From Shewanella cyperi (GTDB taxonomy: Bacteria > Pseudomonadota > Gammaproteobacteria > Enterobacterales > Shewanellaceae), in contig NZ_CP071501.1 in the NCBI RefSeq assembly GCF_017354985.1, positions 3,573,001 through 3,637,000 on the forward strand: a stretch of DNA of 64,000 nucleotides, written 5' to 3'. Position numbers and translations under genes: made by a program. Numbering within the stretch: position 1 is the stretch's first letter; every line of letters starts with the position of its first letter. The notes under the pieces were generated by a model. That model saw only the letters and a program-made list of their open reading frames with translations. It was not told the origin of the DNA and did not search any database. Positions 26,393 to 35,608 of the stretch are shown piece by piece.

Positions 26393-27670
26393 ATGCAGCC
26401 ACAGGATGACATTCGTGCTCAACACATAAAACGAATTCTGCTCGTGAGTTCCAATTATCCCAGGTGGCAAGGAGACAGCACCACACCATTTATACATCAC
26501 CTTGCCCGGGATTTAATTGCTCTCGGTTGGGAAGTCGACGTGTTGGCACCACACGCTCCCCAAGCGGCTATGGCCGAGCAACTGGACGGAGTGACGGTCA
26601 AACGTTTCAGATATTTGTGGCCTGAACGCTGGGAAAGTGTTTGCTATCAGGGTGGTGCCTTGATGAATTTGCAACGCAACAAGTTGAACTACCTTAAGCT
26701 ACCGGCATTGGTATTGTTTGAATGGCTGGCCATTATCAAGTGTTTAATGCGGGGCAATTACGATCTGCTGCATTCCCACTGGATCCTGCCCCAAGGTTTT
26801 ACCGGGGTATTGGCGGCCAAATTATTTCGCGTCCCCCATGTCATCACAGTTCATGGCAGTGATGCTTTTGCCCTGAAAGGCCGAATAATGGAAATATTCA
26901 AAGCCTTTACACTGAATAATGCTGACCTTGTTACGGTAAACAGCCATGCAACCAGAAGGCAAGTGCAAACCATTTCACGCGCTTTGCCTGAGCCACAATT
27001 GATTCCAATGGGAATCAGCATCAGCAGTATTGATCCTCAAGTCCAGGCTGAGCTGCGCAATCGCTACCGAATAGCCGAAGGACCCTTGCTGATTTTTGTG
27101 GGGCGCCTGGTAAAGCAGAAAGGCGCCGAGGATATGTTGCGGGCATTGGCCGCGCTCAAGTACAAAGGCATCAATGCCAGCCTGATGGTGGTGGGCGATG
27201 GACCTGAGTATGACGCTTTGAGGCTGCTGGCAACCACACTGGCAGTTGCTGAAAGAACACACTTTACCGGTTGGATAGCACCAAACTCAGTTGCCAACTA
27301 CATGGCCGCAGCGGACATATTTGTCGGCCCATCGAGACAGACCGCCGATGGAGCCACCGAAGCTCAGGGGCTGACATTTATCGAAGCCATGCACGCGGGA
27401 ACTCCTGTCATTGCCACAGCGGTAGGCGGGATTACGGACCTGGTTCAGCACGAAGTGACCGGGCTACTCGTGCCTGAAGCGTCGCCGGACGACATAGTCA
27501 GCAGTATAGAGAGAATAATGGCGGACAAGACTTTGGCAGAAAACATGGTCAAGCAAGCAAAAGAACTCAGCCAACACTATACCCGCTCCCACACAGCTGC
27601 TGAGTTTGCAAAGCAGTTTGATGCGTTAATCCAGGACGGTTATACCAACAAGGCTCATCACAACCTGTAA
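26393..27670 (+). CDS. GT4 family glycosyltransferase
   Basis: A 425-residue GT-B fold enzyme. N-terminal acceptor domain with ILLVSSNYPRWQGDSTTPF, LLHSHWILPQGF and ITVHGSDAF; C-terminal donor domain from about 215 with LLIFVGRLVKQKGAEDMLRA and the GT4 signature GLTFIEAMHAGTPVIATAVGGI (Glu in the E-x7-E motif). Retaining transfer from a nucleotide sugar in the cytoplasm is typical. ATG at 26393 follows a modest AGGATAA. Part of the envelope cluster; acceptor unknown. Confidence 0.88.
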   Translation: MQPQDDIRAQHIKRILLVSSNYPRWQGDSTTPFIHHLARDLIALGWEVDVLAPHAPQAAMAEQLDGVTVKRFRYLWPERWESVCYQGGALMNLQRNKLNYLKLPALVLFEWLAIIKCLMRGNYDLLHSHWILPQGFTGVLAAKLFRVPHVITVHGSDAFALKGRIMEIFKAFTLNNADLVTVNSHATRRQVQTISRALPEPQLIPMGISISSIDPQVQAELRNRYRIAEGPLLIFVGRLVKQKGAEDMLRALAALKYKGINASLMVVGDGPEYDALRLLATTLAVAERTHFTGWIAPNSVANYMAAADIFVGPSRQTADGATEAQGLTFIEAMHAGTPVIATAVGGITDLVQHEVTGLLVPEASPDDIVSSIERIMADKTLAENMVKQAKELSQHYTRSHTAAEFAKQFDALIQDGYTNKAHHNL

Positions 27671-27695
27671 CAGAGAGCAAGTCGAGGACAGGGAC

Positions 27696-28388
27696 ATGGA
27701 ACAATTGAGTGAGAGGCAAAGAAAAGCACTGCACGGCGCAGACTATGTCGCCCGCTTCAGTCGGCAGTCACCGGCCAGACTGAGCCGTTTGCTGGATCAG
27801 ATCCACATTCCCTCCGGCGCCAGGGTGGTCGATTTCGGCTGCGGTGATGGGGCCATTATCGGCTCCATCAAGGACAGGATCGGCGCCTATACCGGAGTGG
27901 ATTTCTCCGCTGAATTTATTGCCGCCGCCAACCACAGAAAACGCGAGCTGAATGCCTCCCGGTTGAAGTTTGAGTGCGCTGCCATCACGGATTTCAGTCA
28001 AAACCATGCACAGGACTTTGATATCGGCCTGTGTCTGGATTTGAGTGAGCACGTCTATGACGATGAATGGCAAGCCATAGTCAATGCCATGTTTCATTGC
28101 TTGCGGCCGGGGGGCAACTTCTATCAGCACACGCCCAATGCAGATTTCATTTTGGAAATCATGAAACAACACAATGTCCTGCTGCGGCAGTTTCCCGAGC
28201 ACATAGCGGTGCGAAATGCCGCAGAAAACCTCGGCTTTCTGCGCCGGGCGGGTTTCAGCAACATCAGGGTTCATTTCATTCCCCACTATAACGTGGCGCG
28301 CCTGCTGCACCCGCTTTCCGCCCTGCCAAAGGTCGGCAAATACTTTCAGGCCCGCCTGTTACTCAGTGCGCAAAAACCCATGGTCTGA
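27696..28388 (+). CDS. Class I SAM-dependent methyltransferase
   Basis: A 230-residue protein with the SAM-binding motif I VVDFGCGDGAIIG (about 44-56), motif II-like YTGVDFSAEFIAAA, and IGLCLDLSEHVYDDEWQ plus LRPGGNFYQHTPN, typical of UbiE/COQ5-like (Methyltransf_11/23) enzymes. Position inside a glycosyltransferase cluster suggests methylation of a sugar or lipid intermediate, which is inference. GAGG lies 9 bases before the ATG. Confidence 0.85.
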   Translation: MEQLSERQRKALHGADYVARFSRQSPARLSRLLDQIHIPSGARVVDFGCGDGAIIGSIKDRIGAYTGVDFSAEFIAAANHRKRELNASRLKFECAAITDFSQNHAQDFDIGLCLDLSEHVYDDEWQAIVNAMFHCLRPGGNFYQHTPNADFILEIMKQHNVLLRQFPEHIAVRNAAENLGFLRRAGFSNIRVHFIPHYNVARLLHPLSALPKVGKYFQARLLLSAQKPMV

Positions 28389-28394
28389 CCCCTG

Positions 28395-29345
28395 ATGCAG
28401 ACCGCCCACAGACAACGCCTCTATTCCTGGCTTGGCCTGGCGCTGATGTTGACCGCCAGCGCTTTTTTCGTGCGCTATGCCATCAACAACTGGGCCGCAT
28501 TACCCCTCGGCCTGTGGCATGCGGCACTCCTGCCGGCCTTGCTTGGGGCCACGGGCGGTTATCTGCTGACCTTTGTTGTAACGGGTTTTGCCTGGCAACG
28601 GCTGCTGAAAGGCTTTGGGGAATCTGCCACCCTGGCCCAGGCGGTGGTCATTGGCCTGCTGTCGCAATTTGCCAAATACCTGCCGGGGAATGTGGGACAG
28701 CATGTGGGCCGGGCTGTGCTGGCGCACCGGGCCGGTTGGCGCAAGGCCGCCATAGGGCTCAGCATGGTGCTGGAATTGCTGCTGGTTTTACTGGCCGCCA
28801 TGTTGAGCATACTTATGGCCATAGTGGCGAACAGCAGCTTTGCCCCCAACAGCTCCCTGTTGGCTCAAATCCTGGGGATCACTGCTCTGGTTTGCCTGCC
28901 GCTGCTGGTCTTGCTGCGGTATGTTGATCCTCTGCTGCGCAAGCTGGCTTCCTTGATGCCGGCCATAGGCCCCATCAGCCTCAAACGCCCGCCATTGCCA
29001 CAGTTGCTGTGGTGTCTGCTGCTTTACACGGGAAACTTTCTGCTTTTGGGGGCCATACTCTGGCTGCTTGCCATGCAACTCGGCAGTGGCGCTGCGGCAA
29101 ATTTCTGGTTGCTGACCGGCAGTTTTGCCCTGGCATGGGTGGCGGGCTTTGTCACCCCGGGGGCACCGGCCGGCCTCGGCATACGGGAAACCATAATGGT
29201 GACCTTGCTTGAGCCGGCCTACGGCCCGGGAGCCGCCCTGTCACTGGCGCTATTGCTGCGGCTCATCACCAGTCTGGGCGACGCCCTGGCCTTCCTGGCC
29301 GGGCTCTGGCTCAACCGTCGGCAGAGATCCAGAACGCCCGCTTGA
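28395..29345 (+). CDS. Flippase-like/LPG synthase membrane-domain protein (UPF0104 type)
   Basis: A 316-residue protein with about eight membrane helices. KYLPGNVGQHVGR (about residue 95) and VTPGAPAGLGIRE (about 255) are the two conserved motifs of the lysylphosphatidylglycerol synthase membrane-domain/YbhN family. Members are thought to move lipids or lipid-linked sugars across the membrane, or act as glycosyltransferases (AglD). The soluble lysyl-transfer domain of MprF is missing. It starts 6 bases after the methyltransferase stop and is the last gene of the cluster. Confidence 0.85.
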   Translation: MQTAHRQRLYSWLGLALMLTASAFFVRYAINNWAALPLGLWHAALLPALLGATGGYLLTFVVTGFAWQRLLKGFGESATLAQAVVIGLLSQFAKYLPGNVGQHVGRAVLAHRAGWRKAAIGLSMVLELLLVLLAAMLSILMAIVANSSFAPNSSLLAQILGITALVCLPLLVLLRYVDPLLRKLASLMPAIGPISLKRPPLPQLLWCLLLYTGNFLLLGAILWLLAMQLGSGAAANFWLLTGSFALAWVAGFVTPGAPAGLGIRETIMVTLLEPAYGPGAALSLALLLRLITSLGDALAFLAGLWLNRRQRSRTPA

Positions 29346-29363
29346 GTTAAGCCAAGCCTGGGA

Positions 29364-30920
29364 TCAGCGCCTGAAGCGGCTCACCAGTTCATGCAGGTCA
29401 TTGGCGGCCCGTTCCAACTGCTGGATTTGACTGGAGGCCAATTCCGACTGTTCCAGACTGTCGAGGGCCTTGGCCGAGATATTGACCACCTGCTCGTTAA
29501 TCTCCTCCGACACGCTCTGCTGCTGATCGATCACATTGGCCATCTGCTCAGACATGGCGGCGATGCGGTTTACTGCCTCGGCAATGCCCTGCAGCATCTG
29601 CTCGTTGCGAAACACCTGCGACAGACCGGCCTCGGCTTCGGCCTTACCCACCTTGGCCACCTCTTCGGCGGACTTGGCGCTGTGGATCAGATGATTGACC
29701 ACAGCATAGATATCACGGGTCGATTGCTGGGTGCGTTGGGCCAGGTGGCGCACCTCGTCGGCCACCACGGCAAAGCCGCGTCCCTGCTCACCGGCCCTGG
29801 CCGCTTCGATGGCGGCATTGAGCGCCAGCAGGTTGGTCTGCTCGGCAATCTGTTCGATCATCTCGGCCGCCGCCGCTATCTGATTGGTTTGCTGGGCCAA
29901 TTCGGTTACAGATTGGCTGATCTGCGACACTGTATTGTTCAGCTGCTCGATGGAGCCCCGGGTAGTCACGGCCACTTCCATGCTTTGACCGGCCAGGGTT
30001 GCCGCCTGCTCCGCCTCCTGAGCGCTGTCCTTGACGTGGTTGGAGACATTGGCAATGGAGGCGGTCATTTCCGTCATGGCGGTGGCCACCAGATCCGTTT
30101 CCACCTGTTGCTGACGAATATTGGCCGTGGCCTGCTGGCTCAAAGTCAAGCCCCGGTTGGACGCCTGACTAACCCCGGCCGCCACGCTCTCGATGCGGGT
30201 CAGCACAGTGCCCAGGTGGGCCTTGCCGCTGAGCACAGCCACCTTGAGCATACCCAGGGGCCCCTTTTCCTCGGTATAGGAGGCGGCCGCCAGTGGATGG
30301 GAAAAGGACTCGGAGGTCAGGGCGTTGAGCTCCTTAAACACCCGCTGACTGCGGGTCGCCGCCAGGGCCTGTACCAGCAACGGCCAGGCACCGAGCCATG
30401 CCAGGGCCACCACTGGCCAGCCGGCAAACCAGAAACCTATGCCCGCCAGCACGGCTGCTGAGGGCAACAGGCCTCCAACCAGGCTGCCCCATGCAGGCCC
30501 CGCCTTGGCACGGCCCTCGTTGATGCGGCGATACAGGGCCTCGGCACGCCTGACGTCGGCGGGTTTGGGGCTGGAGCGCACCGACTCATAGCCTATAACC
30601 TTACCCTTGTCGGTCACCGGGGTCACATAGGCGTCCACCCAATAGAAATCACCGTTTTTACAGCGATTTTTAACCAATCCCATCCAGGCCTTGCCCTCGC
30701 GCAGATGCTGCCACATGACCTTGAAGGCTTCCGGCGGCATGTCAGGATGCCGCACCAGATTATGGGGCTGGCCCAGCAATTCTTCCTTGGTGAAGCCACT
30801 GATATCGACAAAGGCCTGGTTACAGTCGGTGATATGGCTATTGAGATCCGTTACCGAGATGAGTTTTACGTCCTGGGGAAAGGTTCTCTCCCTGTTGGTC
30901 ACGGGTTGGTTGATGCGCAT
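29364..30920 (-). CDS. aer: Aer-like PAS chemoreceptor (aerotaxis)
   Basis: A 518-residue receptor without a periplasmic domain: PAS domain about 15-110, short paired membrane segment about 155-195, then HAMP-like and signalling domains. [12 protein letters not shown] in the PAS domain is nearly identical to the FAD-binding region of E. coli Aer (QPHNMVRHPDMP), so redox/oxygen sensing via FAD is likely. The signalling tip is [24 protein letters not shown] ([20 protein letters not shown]), about 357-390. ATG at 30920 is preferred over 30962 since AGAGGA lies 6 bases before it. Convergent with the flippase-like gene. Confidence 0.9.
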   Translation of the reverse strand: MRINQPVTNRERTFPQDVKLISVTDLNSHITDCNQAFVDISGFTKEELLGQPHNLVRHPDMPPEAFKVMWQHLREGKAWMGLVKNRCKNGDFYWVDAYVTPVTDKGKVIGYESVRSSPKPADVRRAEALYRRINEGRAKAGPAWGSLVGGLLPSAAVLAGIGFWFAGWPVVALAWLGAWPLLVQALAATRSQRVFKELNALTSESFSHPLAAASYTEEKGPLGMLKVAVLSGKAHLGTVLTRIESVAAGVSQASNRGLTLSQQATANIRQQQVETDLVATAMTEMTASIANVSNHVKDSAQEAEQAATLAGQSMEVAVTTRGSIEQLNNTVSQISQSVTELAQQTNQIAAAAEMIEQIAEQTNLLALNAAIEAARAGEQGRGFAVVADEVRHLAQRTQQSTRDIYAVVNHLIHSAKSAEEVAKVGKAEAEAGLSQVFRNEQMLQGIAEAVNRIAAMSEQMANVIDQQQSVSEEINEQVVNISAKALDSLEQSELASSQIQQLERAANDLHELVSRFRR

Positions 30921-31022
30921 ATCGTTCCTCTGGTTGTAAAAAGCGGCTGGGTATAAGCCCATGCCCGGTTACGGCTTTAGGGCATTGAATGACCAAGCTA
31001 ACATCGTGTAACCCATTGTATT

Positions 31023-31036
31023 GTACAAATTTGTAC
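31023..31036. promoter_or_regulatory. Perfect 14-base palindrome GTACAAATTTGTAC
   Basis: Lies between the divergent aer-like and parD-like genes, about 105 bases from the aer start. Same GTAC-N6-GTAC layout as at 2532-2549 near the other chemoreceptor. A dimeric regulator site is plausible but unproven. Confidence 0.4.
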
Positions 31037-31137
31037 CAATACCGAACGCAATCCTGATACTTACTCCCCTGGATATAACCGGGTTGCCGATGGCTGCACT
31101 ACTGCCGAGGAGCCCCTTGCAACACAACTATCAAACA

Positions 31138-31176
31138 AATACAATTCATATATGTTTTATATTTGATTTGTATTTT
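31138..31176. promoter_or_regulatory. Inverted repeat at the start of the parD-like gene
   Basis: AAATACAA at 31138-31145 and TTGTATTT at 31169-31176 flank an AT-rich 23-base stretch and end at the start codon. ParD proteins usually bind their own promoter, so this may be an autoregulatory operator; that is inference. Confidence 0.35.
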
Positions 31177-31389
31177 ATGGGTATAGTCAAAATTTCCGAT
31201 GAACTGCACGAAGAGCTGCGCAAGGCCAGTGGCGTGATGGCGCGTTCCATCAATGCCCAGGCCGAATTCTGGATAAAGATGGGCATGCTGGCGGAGCTGA
31301 ATCCCGGTAAAACTTACGGCGAATTGATCCAGGATCTCTATCGACAGGAAGCCGTGACAGTGCCGGGGAGCCACAGCGTCGATGCCTAG
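31177..31389 (+). CDS. ParD-like ribbon-helix-helix protein without a toxin gene
   Basis: A 70-residue protein, MGIVKISDELHEELRKAS onward, matching the ParD_like family: an N-terminal beta strand (IVKIS) and two helices of a ribbon-helix-helix fold, then SINAQAEFWIKMGMLAELNP. No ParE toxin lies nearby; the next gene, overlapping by 8 bases (ATGCCTAG), is a methionine aminopeptidase. Such parD-like/map pairs recur in some gammaproteobacteria (recollection). No clear Shine-Dalgarno precedes the ATG at 31177. The frame is open upstream to 31021 but that part is not conserved-looking. Confidence 0.75.
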   Translation: MGIVKISDELHEELRKASGVMARSINAQAEFWIKMGMLAELNPGKTYGELIQDLYRQEAVTVPGSHSVDA

Positions 31390-32206
31390 AAATGCCAGGC
31401 AACAGGTGCCGTTGAAAACCCGCGAGGAAGCCGCAGCCATGCGCCACTCAGGCGCCCTGCTCGCCCGGGTATTCGCCATGTTGGACGACTTTGTGCGCCC
31501 CGGGGTGTCCACCATGGCCATCAACGACAGGGTCGAAGATTTCATCGTCAATGAATTACAGGCGCGCCCCGCCAGCAAGGGCCAGTATGGCTATGCCTAT
31601 GTGCTGAACAGCTCGGTCAATGAGGTGGTCTGCCATGGTGTTCCCGACGCCCGTCAGGTGCTCGGCGCTTCCGACATAGTGAATCTGGACATTACCCTGG
31701 AAAAGAATGGCTTTATCAGCGACTCGAGTAAGATGTACCTGATGCCGGATGCAAACCCGGCGGCGAAAGCTCTGGTGCAGACCTGCTATCAGGCACTGTG
31801 GCGCGGCATAGACCAGGTGCGTCCCGGTGCCAGGCTCGGGGATATAGGCCACGCCATAGACAGCTTTGCCCGCGCCAAAGGCTATGCGGTAGTGGAAGAC
31901 TATTGTGGTCACGGCATAGGCCGGGAAATGCACGAGGAGCCACAGGTGCTGCACTTTGGCCGTCCCGGAACAGGACTGCAGTTGCGCCCCGGTATGTGCT
32001 TTACCATAGAACCCATGCTGAATCAGGGCAGCGCCAGAACGAGGTTACTCAAGGATGGCTGGACAGTGGTTACCCGCGATAAAAAGCTGTCTGCCCAGTG
32101 GGAACACACGCTGTTGGTGACGGAGACAGGCTGCGAAGTCCTGACCCTTCGCGCGGAAGAAGATCCCCGCCTGCTGCTGGGATCGCAGGCAACACACAAG
32201 AGCTAG
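31382..32206 (+). CDS. map: Type I methionine aminopeptidase (secondary copy)
   Basis: Removes the N-terminal Met of new proteins. In 274 residues all active-site groups are in place: His 85 (VCHGVPD), metal ligands Asp 103 and Asp 114 (VNLDITLEKNGFISDSSK), His 177 (GHGIGREMHEEP), Glu 210 (FTIEPM) and Glu 241 (QWEHTLLV). The usual GFHGD stretch reads GFISD. The essential map gene of Shewanella normally lies near rpsB/tsf, so this copy, coupled to a ParD-like gene, is probably an extra, specialised enzyme (inference). Confidence 0.92.
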   Translation: MPRNARQQVPLKTREEAAAMRHSGALLARVFAMLDDFVRPGVSTMAINDRVEDFIVNELQARPASKGQYGYAYVLNSSVNEVVCHGVPDARQVLGASDIVNLDITLEKNGFISDSSKMYLMPDANPAAKALVQTCYQALWRGIDQVRPGARLGDIGHAIDSFARAKGYAVVEDYCGHGIGREMHEEPQVLHFGRPGTGLQLRPGMCFTIEPMLNQGSARTRLLKDGWTVVTRDKKLSAQWEHTLLVTETGCEVLTLRAEEDPRLLLGSQATHKS

Positions 32207-32343
32207 TCATCCTGGCCGCAATTGGGCAATGGAAACAAGACACGCCCCTCCATTTGGAGCGGCATGATTATCACTGACAGTGTCTCTGCCCGCAGGGCAA
32301 AGCTTATGGCATACTGCGGTCAACTTTCCCACCGGAGCCGCAG

Positions 32344-32865
32344 ATGCAGTTCATCCCCTGTACCTTGGAACAACATGGTGAGGCCATTCTGGCCATCTTC
32401 AACGATGCCATAGCCCACTCCACCGCCCTTTATGAATACCAGCCAAGGGACATGGCGCGGATCCAAACCTGGTTCGAGGCCAAGCAGGCAGGCAGTTACC
32501 CCGTGATAGGCGCAGTAACGGCTGAGGGGGAGCTGATGGGCTTTGCCAGCTACGGTGCCTTCCGGGGCTTTCCGGCCAACAAGTATTCGGTGGAGCACTC
32601 TGTGTATATTCACCCGCAGCACAGGGGCAAGGGACTGGGGCTGGCACTGATGCGGGAACTGATTGCGGCCGCGCAGGCGCAGCAGCTGCACGTGTTGGTG
32701 GGCGCCATAGATGCGGGCAACCAGGCCAGCATTGCCCTGCATCAAAGGCTGGGGTTTGAGCATGCCGGCACTGTCAAACAGGTGGGGTTCAAGTTCGGTC
32801 GCTGGCTGGATCTGGCCCTGTATCAGCTGATCTTAACTACCCCGGAATATCCAAGCGACAATTGA
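32344..32865 (+). CDS. GNAT acetyltransferase, phosphinothricin-acetyltransferase type
   Basis: A 173-residue protein with the acetyl-CoA-binding motif VYIHPQHRGKGLGLALM (R/Q-x-x-G-x-G/A), IFNDAIAHSTALYEYQP near the N-terminus and GFEHAGTVKQVGFKFGRWLDL near the end, the signature of the PAT/Bar/YncA group. Members acetylate phosphinothricin, methionine sulfoximine or related amino acids. Substrate not determinable. Stand-alone gene on the plus strand. Confidence 0.88.
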   Translation: MQFIPCTLEQHGEAILAIFNDAIAHSTALYEYQPRDMARIQTWFEAKQAGSYPVIGAVTAEGELMGFASYGAFRGFPANKYSVEHSVYIHPQHRGKGLGLALMRELIAAAQAQQLHVLVGAIDAGNQASIALHQRLGFEHAGTVKQVGFKFGRWLDLALYQLILTTPEYPSDN

Positions 32866-32914
32866 GCCATTGGGGCGCCTCCCAAAGCGAAGGCGTCATT
32901 CAAACCCGCTGAGG

Positions 32915-33622
32915 TTATTGCTTCAGTCGATAACTGACCTCCACCCTGTCGCTCAAGGTGATGGCCGATGACTCGTAGCTTCGGTCCACGGCATCGGCTT
33001 CCATGGCGGCGGCCTTGTACAGCATGGGGCGTACCGGTACCTGCTCAAAATAGCGGATGCGCCAGACGCCATCGAGCTTTTCGCCAAAGCCCGTCGCCAA
33101 TGATTTGGCCTTGGCCTGGGCATCGGCGATGGCCAGCTGCCGCACCTTGGCGCGATAGCCGCTGTCATCGCTGAGAGCGAAGCGGATCTGATTGACACTG
33201 TTGATACCCTCCCCCAGAGCCTGTTCGAGAATGGCGTTTAGCTTGTCCAGATCCCGCACCGCCACCGTCATTTGCCGGCTGGCACTGAAGCCCTTGATCT
33301 GCACCTCACGGCCCTTTTCATAGTCGTACTCGGGGTGAAGGGATAAATTGGCACTCTCTATGTCTTCCTTTTTTACCCCCAGCGCAGTAAGGCGGCTGAT
33401 AAAGCCGGCCACCGCCTTGTCGGATGCCTTTTTTACATAGGCGCCGTCCGGCCCCTTGCTGACCACCTGTACCTCCAGCCAGGCCATGTCCGGCTGCACC
33501 TCCAACTCGGCAACGCCGACGGTTTCCAGCAGCGGCAGATTGTCCTCGGCCAAGGCCAGGGGCGTGATTAGGGCACTTCCCAGGATCAGGGCCAGGGGGG
33601 AAAGAAAAATGCTGTTGCTCAT
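32915..33622 (-). CDS. SIMPL-domain periplasmic protein, YggE-like
   Basis: A 235-residue exported protein: signal peptide about 1-25 (LALILGSALITPLALA), then SIMPL/DUF541 domain with VGVAELEVQPDMAWLEVQV, LGVKKEDIESANLSLHPEYDY-like strand and IRFALSDDSGYRAKVRQLAIADAQAKAK. E. coli YggE lowers oxidative damage by an unknown mechanism. ATG at 33622 is chosen over 33652 because TGGAGA lies at correct spacing. Convergent with the GNAT gene. Confidence 0.85.
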   Translation of the reverse strand: MSNSIFLSPLALILGSALITPLALAEDNLPLLETVGVAELEVQPDMAWLEVQVVSKGPDGAYVKKASDKAVAGFISRLTALGVKKEDIESANLSLHPEYDYEKGREVQIKGFSASRQMTVAVRDLDKLNAILEQALGEGINSVNQIRFALSDDSGYRAKVRQLAIADAQAKAKSLATGFGEKLDGVWRIRYFEQVPVRPMLYKAAAMEADAVDRSYESSAITLSDRVEVSYRLKQ

Positions 33623-33793
33623 GGGCTTCTCCAAAAGTTTGTTACAAGCCAAGGGCTTGCTGATTTGCTGTTCTCACTGCCCCCTAGTAACGGCCATGGG
33701 CGGTAAAAGGGTTAAAATTTTTTGGCTCACTGTGGGTTTTAGCTTGATGGATAATTTTTAACCAGCAAGCCTGTACCTTTTTATTGGCTGAGG

Positions 33794-33799
33794 TATAAT
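33794..33799 (+). promoter_or_regulatory. Putative -10 box of rimO
   Basis: Consensus TATAAT followed by CGCGCGC; the -35 region is weak. It lies 80 bases before the rimO start. Confidence 0.45.
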
Positions 33800-33879
33800 C
33801 GCGCGCACTTTTTTCGTCCCGCACACTGAATCCAATTCGGCAGCAGGGCGCGTTTGGACAGTCACTCGGAACCCAGATC

Positions 33880-35304
33880 TTGAATAAATCAGTTGAAACC
33901 TTTGATCCCAAGCAAACCACGACCCTGGACACCCCGGCCAAAACTCTGGCCCAGCAGGCGTCAACGACCGACGGCCAGACCGTTGGTAACCGCATTGGGT
34001 TTGTCAGCCTGGGCTGCCCGAAAAACCTGGTGGATTCCGAGCGGATCCTGACCCAGCTGCGTATCGACGGCTACGAAGTGACCAACAGCTATGACAATGC
34101 CGATCTGGTGATAGTCAACACCTGTGGCTTTATCGACGCTGCGGTGGAAGAGTCCCTGGACGCAGTGCGCGAGGCCCTGGAAGAAAACGGCAAGGTGATA
34201 GTCACCGGCTGTCTGGGTGCCAAGGAAAACCAGATCCGTGAGGTGCACCCTGACGTGCTGGAAATCACCGGCCCCCACAGCTACGAAGCCGTGCTGAAAC
34301 ACGTACACAAGTATGTGCCCAAGCCCGAGCACAATCCCTTTACCTCGCTGATCCCCCAGACCGGGGTCAAGCTGACGCCCAAGCACTATGCCTATCTGAA
34401 GATCTCCGAAGGCTGCGACAACCGCTGTACCTTCTGCATCATCCCGGCTCTGCGTGGCGATCTCGACAGTCGCGGCGCCGGCAGTGTACTCGACGAGGCC
34501 AAGCGCCTGGTGGAAAGCGGCGTGCAGGAAATCCTGGTGGTCAGCCAGGACACCTCGGCCTACGGCAAGGACAAGGGCGGCCGCACCGACTTCTGGAACG
34601 GCATGCCGGTGAAACAGGACATAGTCAGCCTGGCACGTCAGCTTGGCAAGATGGGCGCCTGGATCCGTCTGCACTATGTGTATCCTTACCCCTGGGTTGA
34701 TGACCTGATCCCCCTGATGGCCGAAGGTTTGATCTTGCCTTACCTGGACATGCCGCTGCAACACGCCAGCCCGCGCGTGCTGAAGATGATGAAGCGCCCG
34801 GGCCGCGTCGACAAGCAGTTGGAAGCCATCAAGAAATGGCGTGAAATCTGTCCCGAGCTGGTGATCCGCTCTACCTTCATCGTTGGCTTCCCCGGTGAAA
34901 CCGAAGAAGACTTTGAGCTGCTGCTGGACTTCCTGCGTGAAGCGCGTCTCGACCGCGTGGGCTGCTTCAAGTACTCGGAAGTGGAAGGCGCCGTGGCCAA
35001 CACGCTCGCAGAGCTTATCAGCGAAGAAGTGAAGGAAGACAGGTACGAGCGCTTTATGGCGGTGCAGGCCGAGATCAGTGCCGAGCGTCTGGCACGCCTG
35101 GTGGGCCGTGAGCTGGATATATTGATCGACGATGTGGACGAGGAAGGCGCCATTGGCCGCTCCTACGCCGATGCCCCGGAGATCGATGGCATGGTGTTTA
35201 TCAACGGCGAAACCGAACTTGAGCCGGGTATGCTGGTGCGTGCCGTGATCACCCATTCCGACGAGCACGACCTGTGGGCCGAGCTGGTACAGCTGCCGGA
35301 ATAA
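33880..35304 (+). CDS. rimO: Ribosomal protein S12 methylthiotransferase RimO
   Basis: Radical-SAM enzyme adding a methylthio group to Asp 89 of ribosomal protein S12. In 474 residues: UPF0004 domain with cluster cysteines 46 (SLGCPKN), 82 (NTCGF) and 111 (TGCLGA); radical-[11 protein letters not shown] (Cys 179, 183, 186); TRAM domain at the end. The start is a TTG: no ATG or GTG lies at a sensible place and homologous proteins begin with a similar VETF(N/D)PKQTTTL head. The N-terminal 35 residues are an extension relative to E. coli RimO. Followed by a strong terminator shared with arfA. Confidence 0.96.
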   Translation: MNKSVETFDPKQTTTLDTPAKTLAQQASTTDGQTVGNRIGFVSLGCPKNLVDSERILTQLRIDGYEVTNSYDNADLVIVNTCGFIDAAVEESLDAVREALEENGKVIVTGCLGAKENQIREVHPDVLEITGPHSYEAVLKHVHKYVPKPEHNPFTSLIPQTGVKLTPKHYAYLKISEGCDNRCTFCIIPALRGDLDSRGAGSVLDEAKRLVESGVQEILVVSQDTSAYGKDKGGRTDFWNGMPVKQDIVSLARQLGKMGAWIRLHYVYPYPWVDDLIPLMAEGLILPYLDMPLQHASPRVLKMMKRPGRVDKQLEAIKKWREICPELVIRSTFIVGFPGETEEDFELLLDFLREARLDRVGCFKYSEVEGAVANTLAELISEEVKEDRYERFMAVQAEISAERLARLVGRELDILIDDVDEEGAIGRSYADAPEIDGMVFINGETELEPGMLVRAVITHSDEHDLWAELVQLPE

Positions 35305-35314
35305 GCCAATTCGG

Positions 35315-35551
35315 TTAGTGTAAAAAAGCGTGCCCCGGGCACGCTTTTTTATTGCCCCCATAAAAATCAAAAGGGGCAACGCCCTGTTGCCCCTTCATCT
35401 TCCGGCCCTTACGACTGTAGGACCCTTTGCCTTTTTTCGGTTTCTCCACCCTGGCGCTGAACAGCGTGCTGGTGACCAATGCCTTGAGGGCATTGTCCTT
35501 GATCTCACCCCGGCCTGTTTCATGGGCCAGGGGCTGGGTTTGTTTGCTCAT
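35315..35551 (-). CDS. arfA: Alternative ribosome-rescue factor A
   Basis: ArfA frees ribosomes stalled on nonstop mRNA by recruiting RF2, as a backup for tmRNA. The 78-residue frame holds the ArfA core [19 protein letters not shown] and [19 protein letters not shown] rho-independent hairpin (35322-35350) lies within the last codons, as in E. coli, where the truncated message makes ArfA itself a tmRNA target so that it accumulates only when tmRNA fails. The residues after about 66 (ACPGHAF) are hairpin-encoded and probably not in the functional protein. ATG at 35551 has AGGAG at 5 bases; a GTG at 35557 is less likely. Confidence 0.93.
   Translation of the reverse strand: MSKQTQPLAHETGRGEIKDNALKALVTSTLFSARVEKPKKGKGSYSRKGRKMKGQQGVAPFDFYGGNKKACPGHAFLH
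35322..35350. terminator. Bidirectional terminator shared by rimO and arfA (inside the arfA frame)
   Basis: Perfect 13-base stem AAAAAAGCGTGCC / GGCACGCTTTTTT with a CCG loop. On the plus strand it ends rimO. On the minus strand it lies before the arfA stop codon (35315-35317), so arfA transcripts should end without a stop codon. Confidence 0.92.
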
Positions 35552-35608
35552 AAGCACTCCTGATTAAAAGCTTCTGATTAAAAGCTGCTGATTCAAGGCC
35601 GGCCAAAC

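Noticed and set aside
30921..31020. Sigma-28 flagellar promoter before the Aer-like gene
   Set aside because: A TAAA with correct spacing exists on the minus strand, but the -10 part matches GCCGATAA poorly.
33961..35379. Long open frame (472 codons) antisense to rimO
   Set aside because: It mirrors codon bias of the rimO frame, whose product has all radical-SAM motifs; the antisense product shows no domain and lies across a terminator.
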